Below, piece by piece: positions 54,414 to 62,204 of a stretch of DNA of 64,000 nucleotides (positions are counted from its first letter, which is position 1; each line of letters begins with the position of its first letter). The DNA is taken from the NCBI RefSeq assembly GCF_003443735.1, contig NZ_CP031969.1, positions 372,001 to 436,000 on the forward strand, in the 5' to 3' direction. The notes under the pieces were generated by a model, which ran no database searches, was not told the DNA's origin, and saw nothing but the letters and a program-made list of their open reading frames with translations. The position numbers were made by a program, and so were the translations under genes. The DNA is from Streptomyces sp. CC0208. Its GTDB lineage: Bacteria; Actinomycetota; Actinomycetes; Streptomycetales; Streptomycetaceae.

Positions 54414-55208
54414 TCACCGCTGACGCGACGTGCTGCTCGGCCTTCGCAGGTGTGCGTCGACGCGTGCGAAAGTGGCGTCCGGCTGTTCGATCTGCGGAAG
54501 GTGACCGGCCTTGGGGATGACCTCGAGTCGGCCGTTGCCGAACGCGTCGGCGTACGCGGCGCCGTACGCGGGAGTGACGACACGGTCGCTCTCACCCCAG
54601 AGCAGGAGCGCGGGCACCTGAATCTGTCCCAGCCGGGACAACAGCGCGGGGTTGTGCATGTACGGGTCGCCGGCAAGGACATGCATGGTGGCCATGTTGG
54701 CCTGCCTGCGCGCGAGTTCCTCGGCAGGGATGCCGGCCGGATCGAGGTAGTAGCGCTCCGGGTCGTGCCAGGAGTGCTCCGCGACACCGCGGGCGTCCAG
54801 GGCGAAGAAGTCGGTGATCGGTTCGGTCTCGACCCGTACGCCTACGGCGTCGATCAGGACAAGGCCGGTGATGCTTCCCGCACTGTCGCGCAGGGCCATT
54901 TCGGCGGCCACCCAGCCTCCGAGGGAGGAGCCGACGACGAGGACGTCGCTCAGCCGGCGTTCACGCAGAAGGTTCAGGTAGACGAGAGCCAGGTCGCCGA
55001 CACCGGTGAGCCCTGCTGGGCGGGGGGTGCCGTCCCAGCCGGGGTGCACGGGCGTGATCGTGTGGGCGGAGCCGGAGAGGTGCTGGGCGAGACCGGCGAC
55101 GGTGGCGGGGCCTCCGCCGCCGTGCAGGATCAGGGCGGGCCTGCCCGCTCCGGCCTCGGACAGAGTGAGGGACAGGTCGGGGTACATGGCTGACGCGTTG
55201 GTGGACAT
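54414..55208 (-). CDS. Alpha/beta-fold hydrolase
   Basis: 264 residues from the ATG at 55208. PALILHGGGGPATVAGLAQHL is the oxyanion region. VLVVGSSLGGWVAAEMAL carries the nucleophile elbow (GSSLGG), LLLWGESDRVVTP the acid, and VIPKAGHLPQIEQP the base, so the triad is complete, unlike the protein at 22277. It is divergent from a MarR gene with a palindrome between, so it is probably derepressed by a MarR ligand. The substrate is unknown. Confidence 0.87.
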   Translation of the reverse strand: MSTNASAMYPDLSLTLSEAGAGRPALILHGGGGPATVAGLAQHLSGSAHTITPVHPGWDGTPRPAGLTGVGDLALVYLNLLRERRLSDVLVVGSSLGGWVAAEMALRDSAGSITGLVLIDAVGVRVETEPITDFFALDARGVAEHSWHDPERYYLDPAGIPAEELARRQANMATMHVLAGDPYMHNPALLSRLGQIQVPALLLWGESDRVVTPAYGAAYADAFGNGRLEVIPKAGHLPQIEQPDATFARVDAHLRRPSSTSRQR

Positions 55209-55238
55209 GCGCACCACTGTAACTAAACATCTTTATAT

Positions 55239-55248
55239 AAGCTAGCTT
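55239..55248. promoter_or_regulatory. Short palindrome in the hydrolase-MarR intergenic region
   Basis: AAGCTAGCTT lies in an AT-rich island of 62 bp separating the divergent starts. It is a plausible MarR operator core; the flanks are only partly symmetric. Confidence 0.45.
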
Positions 55249-55270
55249 GGTCATGGCGTAGACTCCTCGC

Positions 55271-55690
55271 ATGCACGGTGAGCTGCAAGAACTCGGCAGG
55301 GCGGTCAAGCAGGCCCAGTACCGACAGCACAGGGCCCTCGACAGCGCCCTCCAGGGCATCGGCACGACACTGGCCCAGTGGGACGCCCTGCGCGCGATCA
55401 GCCGCTCCCCCGGAGCATCCGCCCGCCAGTTGGCCGCGGCGACCTTCCAGACCGAGCAGGCCTTCGGAACGCTCGCCGGCCGCCTCACCGCCCAGGACCT
55501 CGTGGAACGCCGACCGGGACACGGCCGACGCATCGAACACCACCTCACGCCCGCCGGCCGGCAGGTCCTGGCGGCCGGCCACAAGGTGGCCGACAAGGTG
55601 CTCGCCGACTGCTTCTCCGCCCTGCCCGACACGGACCGCGCCACCCTGCTCGACCTGCTTCGGCGGCTCACCGCACAACAGGAGGCTTAA
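55271..55690 (+). CDS. MarR family transcriptional regulator
   Basis: 139 residues. TTLAQWDALRAISRSPGASARQLAAATFQTEQAFGTLAGRLTAQDLVERRPGHGRRIEHHLTPAGRQ is the winged HTH with its wing; helices at both ends form the dimer. Typical short MarR. It is divergent from the alpha/beta hydrolase at 54414, the likely target. Confidence 0.87.
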   Translation: MHGELQELGRAVKQAQYRQHRALDSALQGIGTTLAQWDALRAISRSPGASARQLAAATFQTEQAFGTLAGRLTAQDLVERRPGHGRRIEHHLTPAGRQVLAAGHKVADKVLADCFSALPDTDRATLLDLLRRLTAQQEA

Positions 55691-55769
55691 CGAGAGGCTG
55701 CCGGGCGCCCCGCCGGCTCAGTACGAGATCGCCATCCCCTCCTCCTCTCCACATCCCCCCTTGCTTGAC

Positions 55770-55786
55770 CTATCGATATTCGATAG
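55770..55786 (+). promoter_or_regulatory. Perfect palindrome upstream of the DUF2975-HTH pair
   Basis: CTATCGA-TAT-TCGATAG (7-bp arms) directly follows TTGACC at 55765. It lies 33-49 bp before the DUF2975 start and is the likely binding site of the small HTH protein encoded by the second gene. Confidence 0.65.
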
Positions 55787-55818
55787 ATTTCCATCGCAAC
55801 TCGATGGAAGGGTGGGTC

Positions 55819-56310
55819 ATGGGAAAGCTGGCTGTCGGTGCGTTGCGTGCCGTACTCCTGGCGGTGCTCGTCGGCACCGTGCTCCTACAGGCGTTGATGG
55901 TGTGGACGCTGGTCAGCGGGAAAGACCCTGAGGACGGGTCGCTCCCGCTCACCGCCCTGCGTGTGATCACGATCCTGGGCATGGTGTCGGTCCAGGTCGC
56001 CTTGGTGTGCGTCGGTCGCCTGGTGACGATGGTGCGACGAGGAACCGTGTTCTCCCACGCCGCCTTCCGGTACGTGGACGGCGTGATCGGCGCGATCGTG
56101 GCGGCCGCCCTCGTGTGGTTCGCGGTCACCGTCGTCAACGCGCCCGGCCAGCGGGACGATCCTGGCGTCACCGTCATCATGGGCGGCATCGGCGTGGCCA
56201 TCCTGGGGGTGGCGCTCATCGTGTACGTGCTGCGGATGCTGCTCGCGCAGGCCGTCGCGCGCGACGCCGAGGCGTCGCAGCTGCAGGCCGAACTGGCCGA
56301 GGTGATCTGA
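55819..56310 (+). CDS. DUF2975 family membrane protein
   Basis: 163 residues from the ATG at 55819 behind GGAAGGGTGG. Four membrane helices are visible (about 8-30, 45-66, 88-108, 120-142). RLVTMVRRGTVFSHAAFRYVDGVIGAIV is the conserved DUF2975 block. The last bases overlap the start of the HTH gene (TGATG). DUF2975 proteins are regularly paired with a YozG-like HTH protein; function unknown. Confidence 0.85.
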   Translation: MGKLAVGALRAVLLAVLVGTVLLQALMVWTLVSGKDPEDGSLPLTALRVITILGMVSVQVALVCVGRLVTMVRRGTVFSHAAFRYVDGVIGAIVAAALVWFAVTVVNAPGQRDDPGVTVIMGGIGVAILGVALIVYVLRMLLAQAVARDAEASQLQAELAEVI

Positions 56311-56576
56311 TGCCGATCACCGTCGACATCGACGTGATGCTGGCCAAGCGGAAGATGTCCGTGGGTGAACTCGCGGACCGGGTCGGGATCACGCCCGCCA
56401 ACCTGGCAGTCCTCAAGAACGGCCGCGCCAAGGCGGTACGTTTCGCGACGCTCGCCGCACTCTGCGAGGTACTCGAGTGCCAGCCGGGCGATCTGCTGCG
56501 CTGGGAGGCCGAGAACACCGCGGACGACGACGTGTCCGACAGCGGACGGGAAACGCCTGTCGGCACCGGCGCGTGA
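56310..56576 (+). CDS. YozG-like XRE/Cro family small HTH regulator
   Basis: 88 residues from the ATG at 56310, overlapping the DUF2975 stop by one base. VDIDVMLAKRKMSVGELADRVGITPANLAVLKNGRAKAVRFATLAALCEVLECQPGDLL is a complete HTH_26/Cro-like domain; the ending CxPGDLLxW is the family hallmark. A short acidic tail follows. Coupled with the membrane protein, it probably binds the palindrome at 55770-55786. Confidence 0.88.
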   Translation: MPITVDIDVMLAKRKMSVGELADRVGITPANLAVLKNGRAKAVRFATLAALCEVLECQPGDLLRWEAENTADDDVSDSGRETPVGTGA

Positions 56577-56663
56577 CGCGGCACACGGACCGCGTGGGCG
56601 TCGATCGCCGATCGCCCTCAGCCCCGTCCCGTCCCGTCCCGGCAGTACCGGGAAACTGGTGGA

Positions 56664-56696
56664 GGAGCTTGCGGCGGGGCGGGGGAGCTTGCGGCG
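56664..56696. repeat. 13-bp direct repeat
   Basis: GGAGCTTGCGGCG occurs at 56664-56676 and again at 56684-56696, a 20-bp period, in the space before the adenosine deaminase gene. Nearby (about 56622-56642) CCCGT is repeated about three times. Confidence 0.7.
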
Positions 56697-56796
56697 TCCG
56701 GGACCCGACGGCCTCGGACTTCGGCATCTTCTGCCTCCACTGCCTCCACAGTCCATTCTCAGATCGACGCCCCGGGCAGCCGTAGGGTGACGCATC

Positions 56797-57833
56797 ATGC
56801 GTAATCTGGCCCACCTGCCGAAGGCCCATCTCCATCTCCACCTCGAAGGTGCGATGCGTCCCGCCACGTTCAGGGAACTCCGGGGCGAAAACGGCCAACA
56901 GCATTCCGCGCCGGGCGCGTTCACATCCTTCGAGGACTTCACGTCCCTCTATCGTGCCGCCGCGCGACTGGTGCGCGAGGGCCCGCGCCGGAACCTGCTG
57001 CGGCTGTGCGCGAGGTGGTCGAGGACGCCGCCGCGGACGGGGCGGTCTGGGTTGAACCGCACGTCAACCCTTTGACCTACGTGGCCGATCCGGACGCCGC
57101 GCTCGACCTGCTGGACATGGTGATCGACGAGGGGCGCAGCACCGCCGCCCGGCTGGGCATCGGCTTCGGCGTCCTGATGTTCGCCCGGCGCAACGGGGAT
57201 CCCGCGCAGGCTGTCGAGACGGCCCGCCTCGCGGCCCTTCGAGCTGACGACGGCGTGGTCTCCTTCGGTCTGGCCGGCGACGAGGCCCGCTGTCCCCCTG
57301 GGCCGTTCGCCGAGGCATTCGCCATCGCCCGTGAAGCCGGGCTGATTTCCGCTCCGCACGCCGGTGAACTCGCCGGGCCGGCCAGTGTGCGCTCCGCACT
57401 CGATGTGCTCGGAGCGCGGCGAATCGCCCACGGTGTACGAGCCGTTGAGGACCCCGCCCTCCTCGCCCGCCTGGCGACGGAAGGCGTCGTCCTGGACGTC
57501 TGTCCCACCTCCAACATCGCCCTCGGCGTCGTGGAATCCCTGTCCGTCCACCCCCTCCCGCTTCTCCTGCGAGCCGGTGTGCGATGCACGCTGAACGCCG
57601 ACGACCCGCTGCTGTTCGGCGCCGGCCTGCTGGACGAGTACGAAACGGCCCGCGCAAGCCTGGCGCTCACCGATGCCCAACTCGCCGAGATGGCCCGCGT
57701 CTCGATCGAGGCCTCGGGCGCCCCGCGCGCAATGGTGGAGGACGCGGTCACACACATCGGCGACTGGCTCGGCACCCCGCCCGAGCAACAGCATGCCGGA
57801 CACGGCAGAGATGAGAGCACCCTCTACGGGTAG
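56797..57833 (+). pseudogene. Adenosine deaminase family gene with a single frameshift
   Basis: The ATG at 56797 opens with HLPKAHLHLHLEGAMRP, the metal-binding HxH of adenosine deaminases. The frame continues to NLLRL near 57004, where one base is missing; the next frame carries on VREVVEDAAADGAVWVEPH to the stop at 57833. All later active-site motifs are there: HAGELAG (His, Glu), RIAHGVRA (His), CPTSNIALG and LNADDPLLFG (Asp). The segment between the HxH motif and the first long helix is shorter than in typical members. Either a recent null mutation or a sequencing error. If repaired, it would deaminate adenosine or a related nucleoside. Confidence 0.75.
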
Positions 57834-58027
57834 GTGCGATCAACCCAGCCGGGGTGAGACCGGAGGTGCAGGCTGACGTACCTCTCCGGGCGCACGGCGA
57901 TCACCGGTGTGCGCCGGGTGAGGGATCGATACGTCAGCTCAGCGGGCGATGTGAGGCACCGTCAGCCCGCGGGACTCTGGGAAGGCGTCCGCGGAGTACG
58001 GGCGTCATCCACGAGGAAGGACCAGCG

Positions 58028-58606
58028 ATGAGCCGCACTGCGTCAGCCTCCACCCGCGTCCGTGTCGCCGCAGGCGTCGCCGCCCTGATCACCGTCGCGT
58101 GCACCGCCTCCGCCACCGCCATCGACCGCTCACCCGGAGCCGCCTCCCCCGCCAAGCCGCGGGAAGCCGCCGCCCTGACCGGGTCCGCCAAGCTCTCCCG
58201 GACACTCGGAGACGACATCACCTTCACCTTCGACGCGCATCTCGCCGCCGAGCACCGGATGGACCCGGCCAAGGCCACCGGGACGTTCCGCTTCAGCCAC
58301 TACCTCGACGGCGAGGGCGCCTGGGCCAAGGGGCGGATCGACTGCCTGGTGACCGGGGGGAAGGTCGCGGTCGCCACCGGTGTCATCACCGGCAGCGACC
58401 TGCCGGGAGCGAAGGGCAAGCGGGTGGGCTTCACCGTGCACGACGTGGGCCGGCACGACCGGTTGGGCTACAGCTGGGCGTCCGTGGGCAACCCCGTGGA
58501 GACCAAGGACCTGCCCAAGTGCGTGAGTTCAGCACCGTTCGAGCGCGTGAAGAGCGGCACCGGCGACTTCCGGGTCCTGCCCTGGCAACCGGACTTCGTC
58601 GACTAG
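58028..58606 (+). CDS. Secreted hypothetical protein
   Basis: 192 residues from the ATG at 58028 behind GAGGAAGG. The signal peptide is at about residues 1-32 (VRVAAGVAALITVACTASATA). The mature part is a beta-rich domain (KLSRTLGDDITFTFDAHLAAEHRMDPAKATGTFRFSHYLDG, IDCLVTGGKVAVATGVITG, KRVGFTVHDVGRHDRLGYSW) ending in RVLPWQPDFVD. This pattern (repetitive strand protein describing a permeability of a solute-free mature domain) recurs in Streptomyces as hypothetical exported proteins. No enzyme motif is visible. Function unknown. Confidence 0.65.
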   Translation: MSRTASASTRVRVAAGVAALITVACTASATAIDRSPGAASPAKPREAAALTGSAKLSRTLGDDITFTFDAHLAAEHRMDPAKATGTFRFSHYLDGEGAWAKGRIDCLVTGGKVAVATGVITGSDLPGAKGKRVGFTVHDVGRHDRLGYSWASVGNPVETKDLPKCVSSAPFERVKSGTGDFRVLPWQPDFVD

Positions 58607-58690
58607 GGCGCGCAGACCGGGGTGCCCTGCTGACAAGCCTGCTTGCTACGGGGCTCGCGGCTTGGGTTGAAGGTTGACGACCTGCGGCTT

Positions 58691-58721
58691 GCGGCTGGCG
58701 GTTTTGAAGGTCGCCAGCCGC
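58691..58721 (-). terminator. Hairpin after the polysaccharide deacetylase gene
   Basis: GCGGCTGGCG (58691-58700) and CGCCAGCCGC (58712-58721) pair perfectly, six bases beyond the stop at 58727. The loop on the minus strand is ACCTTCAAAAC. Confidence 0.7.
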
Positions 58722-58726
58722 CGAGG

Positions 58727-59497
58727 TCAGCGCACCGGGAAGCCGAAGGAGTAGCCCTGCTCCTTGAGCCAGGGCAGGATCCGGCGCAGGGCCTCGACGG
58801 TCTGGGAACGGTCGCCGCCCGCGTCATGGAAGAGAACGGTCGGGCCACCCGCCAGTTCCCGTTCGACCGTGGCGACGATGGCGTCCGAACCCGGCCGCTC
58901 GAAGTCCTTGGAGTCCACGTTCCAGCCCAGCGGACGCATGCCCCGGGAAGCGGCGAGCTTTCGGCTGTAGGGGGTGAAGGCGCCGCCGGGGGCCCGGTAG
59001 TACATCGGCCGTACGCCGCCGGACGCCTGGGTGATCATTCGTTCGGCGTCGAGTATCTGCTGCGACTGGTAGGTCTCGGACTTCTTGTCCATGGTGGTGT
59101 CGTGGGACACCGAGTGGTCGCACAGCCGGTGCCCGGCGGCGACCACCTGCTTCACCAGGTCCGGATGGGCCTGCGCCTGCGTCCCCACCATGCAGAACGT
59201 GGCCTTGACTCCGAACTCCCGCAGTACGTCGAGCACTTGGGGGGTCCATACCGGGTCGGGCCCGTCGTCGATCGTGATGTTCACGCCACGGGCACCCTTG
59301 TCGGAAGCGTGCACGATGGTCACCGCGACCGGCTTCACCGCACTGCCCGGCGTGGCCGACGTGTTCGCCTTGGGCGACGTACCGCCGACGGCATCGGCCT
59401 GCGCGGTCCACACGGAGGCACCGGCGGCGAGCAATGTCACGCCGAGCGCCGCCCCGAGCACCTTGCTGTTCCAGCCACGCCCGCCGTGCCGTGCCAT
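58727..59497 (-). CDS. Secreted polysaccharide deacetylase (NodB homology domain, CE4)
   Basis: 256 residues with a signal/anchor segment at about 14-36. The NodB motifs are in order: VNITIDDGPDP (motif 1, TxDDG), DHSVSHDTTM (motif 2, HxxxH; the metal His pair), YRAPGGAF (motif 3), a DSKDFERPG strand (motif 4) and VLFHDAGGDR (motif 5, catalytic His). It would remove N-acetyl groups from peptidoglycan, chitin-like or other amino-sugar polymers at the surface. A solitary gene whose promoter region is the repeat-rich segment to the right. Confidence 0.88.
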   Translation of the reverse strand: MARHGGRGWNSKVLGAALGVTLLAAGASVWTAQADAVGGTSPKANTSATPGSAVKPVAVTIVHASDKGARGVNITIDDGPDPVWTPQVLDVLREFGVKATFCMVGTQAQAHPDLVKQVVAAGHRLCDHSVSHDTTMDKKSETYQSQQILDAERMITQASGGVRPMYYRAPGGAFTPYSRKLAASRGMRPLGWNVDSKDFERPGSDAIVATVERELAGGPTVLFHDAGGDRSQTVEALRRILPWLKEQGYSFGFPVR

Positions 59498-59834
59498 GTC
59501 CGCCCCGCTTTCCCGCAGTTACTCGTCGGTTCCCTGGTCTGTCAGTGACCACCCGACAAGACGAGCGGCAACGGCCATGGGATGCGTCCGTTACCGATCA
59601 AGAACAATTCCGGGGGAGTTCGCGGACAACCGACCGGGTTGTCGACATAGCGTTCACTCGAAGCCATTGCAACGACGCGACAACTGCCGTTGCGTTGCTT
59701 TCTGATTCGTTGCAATGAAATTGCGGCTCCGACCTGCCGATATTGCCGTTCCCCGCAACAAGTAGGTTGCCGCAATCGTGAATGCAACGTAGCTTTTCAC
59801 TCATCGGAAACAGCGACGAACGCAGGAGCACCTG
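59498..59834. promoter_or_regulatory. Repeat-rich, lower-GC region between divergent genes
   Basis: The 337-bp space between the deacetylase and DUF4097 genes has clearly lower GC than its flanks. CATTGCAACG (59665-59674) and CGTTGCAATG (59708-59717) form a perfect 10-bp inverted repeat 33 bp apart. Further GTTGC/GCAAC units occur at 59689-59698, 59766-59775 and 59783-59789. This looks like a multi-site operator. Confidence 0.5.
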
Positions 59835-60503
59835 ATGCAGAAGTTCGACACCCCCGCCCCCGTCACCACCGTCATCGACCTCCCCGCCGGCCGGGTCCAG
59901 GTCATCGCCGCCGACCGCGCCGACACCACCGTCGACATCCGGCCCGCCGACCCCGCAAGGAACCGCGACACCAAGGCCGCCGAGCAGATCGACGTCACCC
60001 ACGGCACCGACGGTGTCCTGCGGATCGCCGCCCCGGCCGCGAAGAACCAGTACTTCGGGCCCTCCGGGTCCGTCGAGATCACCGTCCAGCTCCCCACCGG
60101 CTCACACGTCCAGGCCACAGCGGCCGCAGCCGAGTTCCGGGCCGTCGGACGCCTCGGGGACATCGTCTTCGAAGGCGCCCACGGCCCCGTCAAGATCGAC
60201 GAGGCCGCGAGCCTGCGCCTGACCGTCACCGACGGCGACATCACCGTCGGACGCCTCACCGGCCCCGGCCAGATCAGCCCCCAGCGCGGCGACATCACCC
60301 TCGCCGAAGCCGTCACCGGCACCGTCGTGCTCACCACACAGAAGGGCGACATCACCCTCGCCGCCGCCGCCTCCGCCGCCCTGGACGCCGGCACCACCCA
60401 CGGCCGCGTCCACAACTCCCTGAAGAACGCCGAGGGTTCCGACGCCGCCCTGACCATCCGCGCCACCACCGCCCACGGCGACATCACCGCCCGTAGCCTC
60501 TGA
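59835..60503 (+). CDS. DUF4097 family beta-strand repeat protein
   Basis: 222 residues from the ATG at 59835 (binding site AGGAGCACCTG). There is no signal peptide. The protein is an almost pure beta-solenoid: repeated units such as GDIVFEGAHGPVKID, DGDITVGRLTGPGQI, RGDITLAEAVTGTVV and KGDITLAAAAS share a GDI-x-L/V pattern. It opens PVTTVIDLPAGRVQVIAADR, typical of DUF4097 proteins. Their role is unclear; many sit beside envelope or transport genes. It is 13 bp from the next gene and surely in an operon with it. Confidence 0.85.
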   Translation: MQKFDTPAPVTTVIDLPAGRVQVIAADRADTTVDIRPADPARNRDTKAAEQIDVTHGTDGVLRIAAPAAKNQYFGPSGSVEITVQLPTGSHVQATAAAAEFRAVGRLGDIVFEGAHGPVKIDEAASLRLTVTDGDITVGRLTGPGQISPQRGDITLAEAVTGTVVLTTQKGDITLAAAASAALDAGTTHGRVHNSLKNAEGSDAALTIRATTAHGDITARSL

Positions 60504-60516
60504 AAGGAACGCCCTC

Positions 60517-61164
60517 ATGCCGTCGCCGCTCATACAGAAGCCCGAGACGGCAACCCCGGTCGCCCTGAACCCCGTCGTCTCCTTTCTACGGTTCGTCATC
60601 CTGGGAGGCGGCCTCGGGGTTCTCTCCGGGCTCGCGGTGCCGCAGCTGGCCATGGCCCTGCCCTGGGCCGTCTCGAACGCGCTGGTGACCGCCGCCTCCA
60701 CCCTGCTGTGCACCGAACTCCACGCCCGCTTCACCTTCGGCACCGGGCGCCGCGCCGGATGGCGGGAGCACTGGCAGTCCGCCGGCTCGGCGACCGCCGC
60801 ATACCTGGCCACCACCGGTGCCGTGTACGTCCTTCACCTGGCCAAGCCCGCCTCCGGCGTCCTGAGCGAGCAGACCGTCTATCTGAGCGCCTCCGCCCTC
60901 GCAGGGCTGGGCCGCTTCGCCCTCCTGCGCCTCCATGTCTTCGCCACCCGCCGCGAGCAAAGGGCGAGGACTGCGCCTGTCGTTCTGTTCGGGCCGCGGT
61001 GCGCCGACGGTGACCCGGACGCCGTAGAAGAGACCACCCTGAACACCTCCAGGTGGTGCGCGTCGACGCCTTGTGTGTCAGCACACGGGGGCGGTGTCAC
61101 ACCCGCGTGGGACCGTGGAGGTCTGGACGAACGGCGCGTGGTCGACGCCCGGCTGTCGGCCTGA
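60517..61164 (+). CDS. GtrA-like four-helix membrane protein
   Basis: 215 residues as called. FLRFVILGGGLGVLSGLAV, WAVSNALVTAASTLLCTELHARFTF, TAAYLATTGAVYVLHL and YLSASALAGLGRFALLRLHVFA give four helices in the GtrA layout, including the N(A/T)xxxxxSTLLxTELHARFTF segment. GtrA proteins are thought to move lipid-linked sugars across the membrane. Residues after about 148 are hydrophilic and unlike the family, so the C-terminus may have been extended by a frameshift that removed the normal stop. Operon with the DUF4097 gene. Confidence 0.7.
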   Translation: MPSPLIQKPETATPVALNPVVSFLRFVILGGGLGVLSGLAVPQLAMALPWAVSNALVTAASTLLCTELHARFTFGTGRRAGWREHWQSAGSATAAYLATTGAVYVLHLAKPASGVLSEQTVYLSASALAGLGRFALLRLHVFATRREQRARTAPVVLFGPRCADGDPDAVEETTLNTSRWCASTPCVSAHGGGVTPAWDRGGLDERRVVDARLSA

Positions 61165-61225
61165 AGGAACCAGCGATGTCGGCCATGGCGACCACCGCGC
61201 GCCCTGAGCCGAGAAAGGCCGCGTC

Positions 61226-61744
61226 ATGACCGACATCGACACGCAGTTCCTGCGCAGCCTGTTCGACGAGGAAGGCAGCCTGCACACCGCCGGCCGCACC
61301 GCCCTGTACCGGCTCCACGGCCTCGAAGGCCTGCTCTACGTGGGCATCTCCACGTGTCCGCTCACGCGCATCCGTACCCACCTGCAGCAGCAGTCCTGGG
61401 GACCCCGCGTCATCGGCATACAGATCGACTACCCCCACGACGCGCACGCGGCCGAACGCGAAGCCGTCCACACCGAACGGCCCCTGTACAACGTCGTCTT
61501 CAACGGTCAGGCCCCTCCCCCACCACCCGACCGGGCAGCGCGGCTCAGGGCCGAACTCGCCGCGCAGCAACGCCGACTGGAACAACTCCAGGCCGCCGTA
61601 CCGCAGTCCACCGCCCACCTACGTCTCATCCTCCGCGGCATCACGGCGGCACAGACGAAAATCGCGAAGCTCACCAGGGACGCCGAGGAGGCCGACGCCG
61701 CACAGGGCCCGTCCGGACGGCGGCCCGGACGGGCCGAACCGTGA
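61226..61744 (+). CDS. GIY-YIG nuclease-like protein
   Basis: 172 residues from the ATG at 61226. TALYRLHGLEGLLYVGISTCPLTRIRTHLQQQSWG contains the YVGI strand, the conserved Arg (Arg53-type position in TRIRTH) and the following helix of GIY-YIG domains, and AAEREAVHTERPLYNVVFN carries the metal-binding Glu and conserved Asn. The C-terminal 80 residues form a coiled-coil-like helix (LRAELAAQQRRLEQLQAAV). Similar small proteins occur on actinomycete plasmids and arms; DNA cleavage is not demonstrated. Confidence 0.75.
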   Translation: MTDIDTQFLRSLFDEEGSLHTAGRTALYRLHGLEGLLYVGISTCPLTRIRTHLQQQSWGPRVIGIQIDYPHDAHAAEREAVHTERPLYNVVFNGQAPPPPPDRAARLRAELAAQQRRLEQLQAAVPQSTAHLRLILRGITAAQTKIAKLTRDAEEADAAQGPSGRRPGRAEP

Positions 61745-61829
61745 GCGCAGTGTCGAACCAGCAGCCCAGGCCGCCGAGTTCGCGCTTCATCGCGGCGTCG
61801 AGATCCTCGTAGCCGTCCATCCGGCATGC

Positions 61830-62123
61830 TCAGTCGAGGCAGAACTCATTGCCCTCGATGTCCCTCATCACGATGCACGACTCGTTGTCCTCATCGGCCG
61901 GCAGCAGTCGTTCGCGTACCGCGCCGAGCGCGACAAGCCGTGCGCATTCGGCCTCCAGCATGGCCAGTCGCTCCTCACCCACGAGCCCGGTGGCCACCCG
62001 CACGTCGAGATGCACCATCGGGGCCGGGTGGCCCGACCCCGTGCGGTACACGACGGCCCTCGGCCGGGCCCACGACATCCTCATCCATCTGCACGACGTC
62101 GAAGCGACCACGTATCTGGGCAC
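61830..62123 (-). pseudogene. VOC family protein relic
   Basis: The last 65 codons read APMVHLDVRVATG, ECARLVALGAVRERLLPADE and CIVMRDIEGNEFCLD, the second module of an actinobacterial VOC protein. The preceding part (VQMDEDVVGPAEGRRV) is in another frame and has lost the first module. The nominal GTG start at 62123 lies within this damaged part. Dead or truncated. Confidence 0.65.
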
Positions 62124-62204
62124 CCCCTGATCCGCGGGAACACCCCGCGTTGCGAAGTGCGGCTCGGCGGGCGACGGCTCCTGGCGATGGCCAACCGCCC
62201 TGCG

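Noticed and set aside
56664..58700. Further rifamycin-associated elements (GCTTGCGG copies at about 56666, 56686 and 58688)
   Set aside because: They lie in unrelated contexts (before adenosine deaminase and inside a terminator region) and lack the second arm; they show that the core 8-mer alone is not informative.
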